Below, piece by piece: positions 5,629-7,833 of a stretch of DNA of 7,833 nucleotides. The DNA lies in contig CANFJD010000129.1 in the NCBI GenBank assembly GCA_947447315.1, positions 1 through 7,833 on the forward strand. The letters run 5' to 3'. The position numbers were made by a program, and so were the translations under genes. The notes beneath the pieces are model-generated. The model was not told the origin of the DNA. It saw nothing but the letters and a program-made list of their open reading frames with translations, and ran no database searches. The number at the start of each line of letters is the position of its first letter. Position 1 is the first letter of the stretch. This DNA comes from Fimbriimonadaceae bacterium. Its GTDB lineage: Bacteria; Armatimonadota; Fimbriimonadia; Fimbriimonadales; Fimbriimonadaceae.

Positions 5629-7833
5629 CTATCGCCGATCGGCAAACACGGGCTGCACAAGCCCCCGTGTTCCCTGGATCGGGCCAAACTCAAACCTAAT
5701 GGAAGCAAGGCCAAAGCCTAGATTCGGACTGGTAATGTCGATGCCATCGCCCTTCAGTTCCAAGACTTCGCCGGTGAAAGAGTCGCCGTTGAAACGCTGT
5801 CCAACTACTCCATTCACCAAAATTACGTCGCCATTGTCAAGACGCCGAGCGTAGGTGGCTCGTAACTGTTTTGGATTAGAACCGGAAGGGACGCCGGTGC
5901 CACCAAAGCGCCGCAGTGCGGTGTAAGCCTCGTTCGGCAACATCCAAATCGCACTGGCAACATCCGAAGTATCGTTTGGCATCACCAACTCGTACACTCC
6001 GGTGCCCTCCGCAATCATGACCGCCAGGATCGGCGTACCAGCCTGATCGATCACCCGCGCAGTTACGGAATTCAGGTTGGAAATCGGTCGCGGTGATCCC
6101 GATCGGCGCGCCGTGAGAATAGGATTGTTCGCCGTTACTGCCGAGCGGAATGTACCGCTCGTTGCATCCCAGAACGGAGTTGCGCTGGTATCGGGTGCGG
6201 CAAACCGATTCACCACTCGAACGAATTTCGGATCAGCTGGGTCCATCACCACGATGCCGCCGTTCCCGCTGCGGGCGCTGGAAGAGGTATCGAAACTAGG
6301 ATCCGTATCCAAACCTACACTTCCTCGCGTGGGAGCGGCATTGGACACGCCACTCACGTAAACAAATCGGTCCGGGGAAGCGCCCGTTGCCGGTACAAAA
6401 ACGCGATTGACCGACTGATAGGCGAAACCGGGACCACTCGCCGATTTGGGCGAATGCCAAGCCAAGACCCCAAGTTGAGGCACAGAGCCAACCATTACCG
6501 GTCCCAATATTCGGCCGGTAGCCGGATCCACCTGATAGCGGTCCACCAGCTCGATGAGCCGTGAATTCCCCGTATCGGCGATGAGATAGTGAACCCACCA
6601 TTCCGTCGCCGCCTGATTTGTGAATGCCCCATCGCCCGACTTAACCGCGAATTCTGCCCAAGTAGACGCGTCCATCGGACCTGCCAACTTAGTGGATTCG
6701 TTTGCTTCGAAGCCGGTTGGTATATAGCTGCTGTCGATCGTAAACTCTGTGATCGAACGCACTTCTCGGCTAGCCGAATCGATGCGAATCACTCGATTAC
6801 CGCCCGGATCAACCACCAACGACTCACCTGAGCCGATTGAATAAGACTTCACCGGCCGTGTGATGGGTCGAACTGCGGTCGCCGCCTGGGTGCCGTTACC
6901 GCCCAGAGTAGCAATCGCATCGGAGGTGAATGATACATTTCCGGAGGCATCATAGATGCCGAACCGATTCTGGTCGCATACGGCGAAGTCGCTACGATTG
7001 AAGCTATAAAGGCCAGTGTCGCTCCACGAAATCAGCGATCCTTCGCCGCCCACTACTCCGTATGAAGTTGAGGAACCTGCCAGTACGGTCTGGTTCAAGC
7101 GAATAACGTAGTCCTCTGGACCGGTGATTCCCTTTAGTTGCGGCCACCGAACGTGCGAATTACCGGTAATACCTGCGCCTGTGTTGATGATCTGACCCAT
7201 TTGCTTGATCCAGGGCCGCACCGACCAAGAAATGAGGCTTGGGTCATTCGCCGAAACTTGTGAATCGTAGGCGTAAATTTGACCCACGGGGTTGAGACCC
7301 AAACCAGAAAGAACATTCGGTGCTCGGCTCTCGCCCGCAATAAACACGGTGTTGCCGGTGGTAAGGACGCCCGAGCCACCCATCGGGATGTCCAATCCGG
7401 TAACCGTCGTGTACCACAACAGCGGGTTCCAGCGGCCGCCTAGAGAGTCGGGATCAATCAACTTGTCAGGACCGTTTGCTGGCCGGACGATAATTGGCTG
7501 ACTGAGGCTGAGAGACGCCAGCATTGGTCCGCGGTTACTCGACATCAAGTTGTCAATGCGGATCACGCCCTGCGACGGATTATAGGTGAAGTTTGAGTCT
7601 GAGAAGACGCTTTGGGTTTCGGGCTGAGTGGCATCGGAGCTGCGCGCCATATCTGGCTGCAAGAGCGTCACCCCCGTCCCGACGTCACCGACGGGGATTT
7701 CTGCCACTTCGGGTTCGGCTCGGAAGGCCATCAGGATTCCCACTGGAACCGGCACTCGTCCAAATCCGGGAACGGTTATGAACTTCTGCGCCCGAGCGCC
7801 GACCATCACCTGTCCGTTCCGCACACTCGGTCC
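5629..7833 (-). CDS. Large PQQ/NHL-like beta-propeller protein, 5' end missing
   Basis: The frame is open from the right window edge to a TAG at 5629-5631. A GTG at 7824 could serve as a start, but codons upstream of it stay open to the edge, no signal peptide follows it, and no good ribosome site is visible, so I treat the gene as 5'-partial (at least 734 residues). Numbering from that GTG, recognisable propeller strands include GQIYAYDS (about 182-189), GNRVIRIDSA (342-351), ADTGNSRLIEL (416-426, NHL-like), GGIVVMDPAD (about 523-532) and GDVILVNG (665-672). The sequence is rich in Gly, Ser, Thr and Asn, has a single cysteine, and shows no membrane segment, which fits an exported beta-sheet protein. 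No catalytic motif was recognised. It lies 17 bases upstream of another giant propeller protein and probably shares its transcript and location. The gene itself is certain; the propeller assignment is moderate and the molecular role unknown. It could also be a multi-domain adhesin whose N-terminal modules lie outside the window. Confidence 0.85.
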   Translation of the reverse strand, partial: GPSVRNGQVMVGARAQKFITVPGFGRVPVPVGILMAFRAEPEVAEIPVGDVGTGVTLLQPDMARSSDATQPETQSVFSDSNFTYNPSQGVIRIDNLMSSNRGPMLASLSLSQPIIVRPANGPDKLIDPDSLGGRWNPLLWYTTVTGLDIPMGGSGVLTTGNTVFIAGESRAPNVLSGLGLNPVGQIYAYDSQVSANDPSLISWSVRPWIKQMGQIINTGAGITGNSHVRWPQLKGITGPEDYVIRLNQTVLAGSSTSYGVVGGEGSLISWSDTGLYSFNRSDFAVCDQNRFGIYDASGNVSFTSDAIATLGGNGTQAATAVRPITRPVKSYSIGSGESLVVDPGGNRVIRIDSASREVRSITEFTIDSSYIPTGFEANESTKLAGPMDASTWAEFAVKSGDGAFTNQAATEWWVHYLIADTGNSRLIELVDRYQVDPATGRILGPVMVGSVPQLGVLAWHSPKSASGPGFAYQSVNRVFVPATGASPDRFVYVSGVSNAAPTRGSVGLDTDPSFDTSSSARSGNGGIVVMDPADPKFVRVVNRFAAPDTSATPFWDATSGTFRSAVTANNPILTARRSGSPRPISNLNSVTARVIDQAGTPILAVMIAEGTGVYELVMPNDTSDVASAIWMLPNEAYTALRRFGGTGVPSGSNPKQLRATYARRLDNGDVILVNGVVGQRFNGDSFTGEVLELKGDGIDITSPNLGFGLASIRFEFGPIQGTRGLVQPVFADRR

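Noticed and set aside
7822..7824. GTG as the true start of the upstream gene
   Set aside because: The frame is open to the window edge, there is no convincing ribosome site in the nine bases available, and what follows is not a signal peptide although the rest of the protein looks exported.

Overview
The window is filled almost completely by two long genes on the minus strand, read from high to low coordinates. Both run off the window, one at each edge. The upstream gene enters from the right edge and ends at 5629. The downstream gene starts at 5611, has an uninterrupted frame of about 1,870 codons, and leaves through the left edge. Only 17 bases separate them, so they are very probably cotranscribed. 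No RNA gene, transposase, CRISPR array, terminator or plus-strand gene could be supported.

Both products look like large beta-rich proteins acting outside the cytoplasm. The downstream protein starts with a convincing signal peptide. It continues with two regions that resemble golvesin-C-like carbohydrate-binding folds, then a PQQ-like (quinoprotein/BamB type) propeller of about seven blades, then a long region of Ig/adhesin-like beta modules with an EF-hand-like loop. The upstream protein lacks its N-terminus in this window and looks like a degenerate PQQ/NHL-type propeller protein. Neither shows residues of a recognisable enzyme active site, so roles in surface attachment, glycan binding or structural scaffolding are more likely than catalysis.

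The DNA is moderately GC-rich. Secreted giants of this sort, mixing golvesin-like, PQQ-like and Ig-like modules, are typical of environmental, cell-envelope-rich phyla. Armatimonadota (Fimbriimonas-like) is my best guess, with Planctomycetota or Verrucomicrobiota as alternatives. This is inferred from protein style only, since no phylogenetic marker is present.

The most interesting feature is the pairing of two giant propeller proteins in tandem, and the unusual domain order of the second one. Family names rest on motifs read by eye and were not checked by profile searches.
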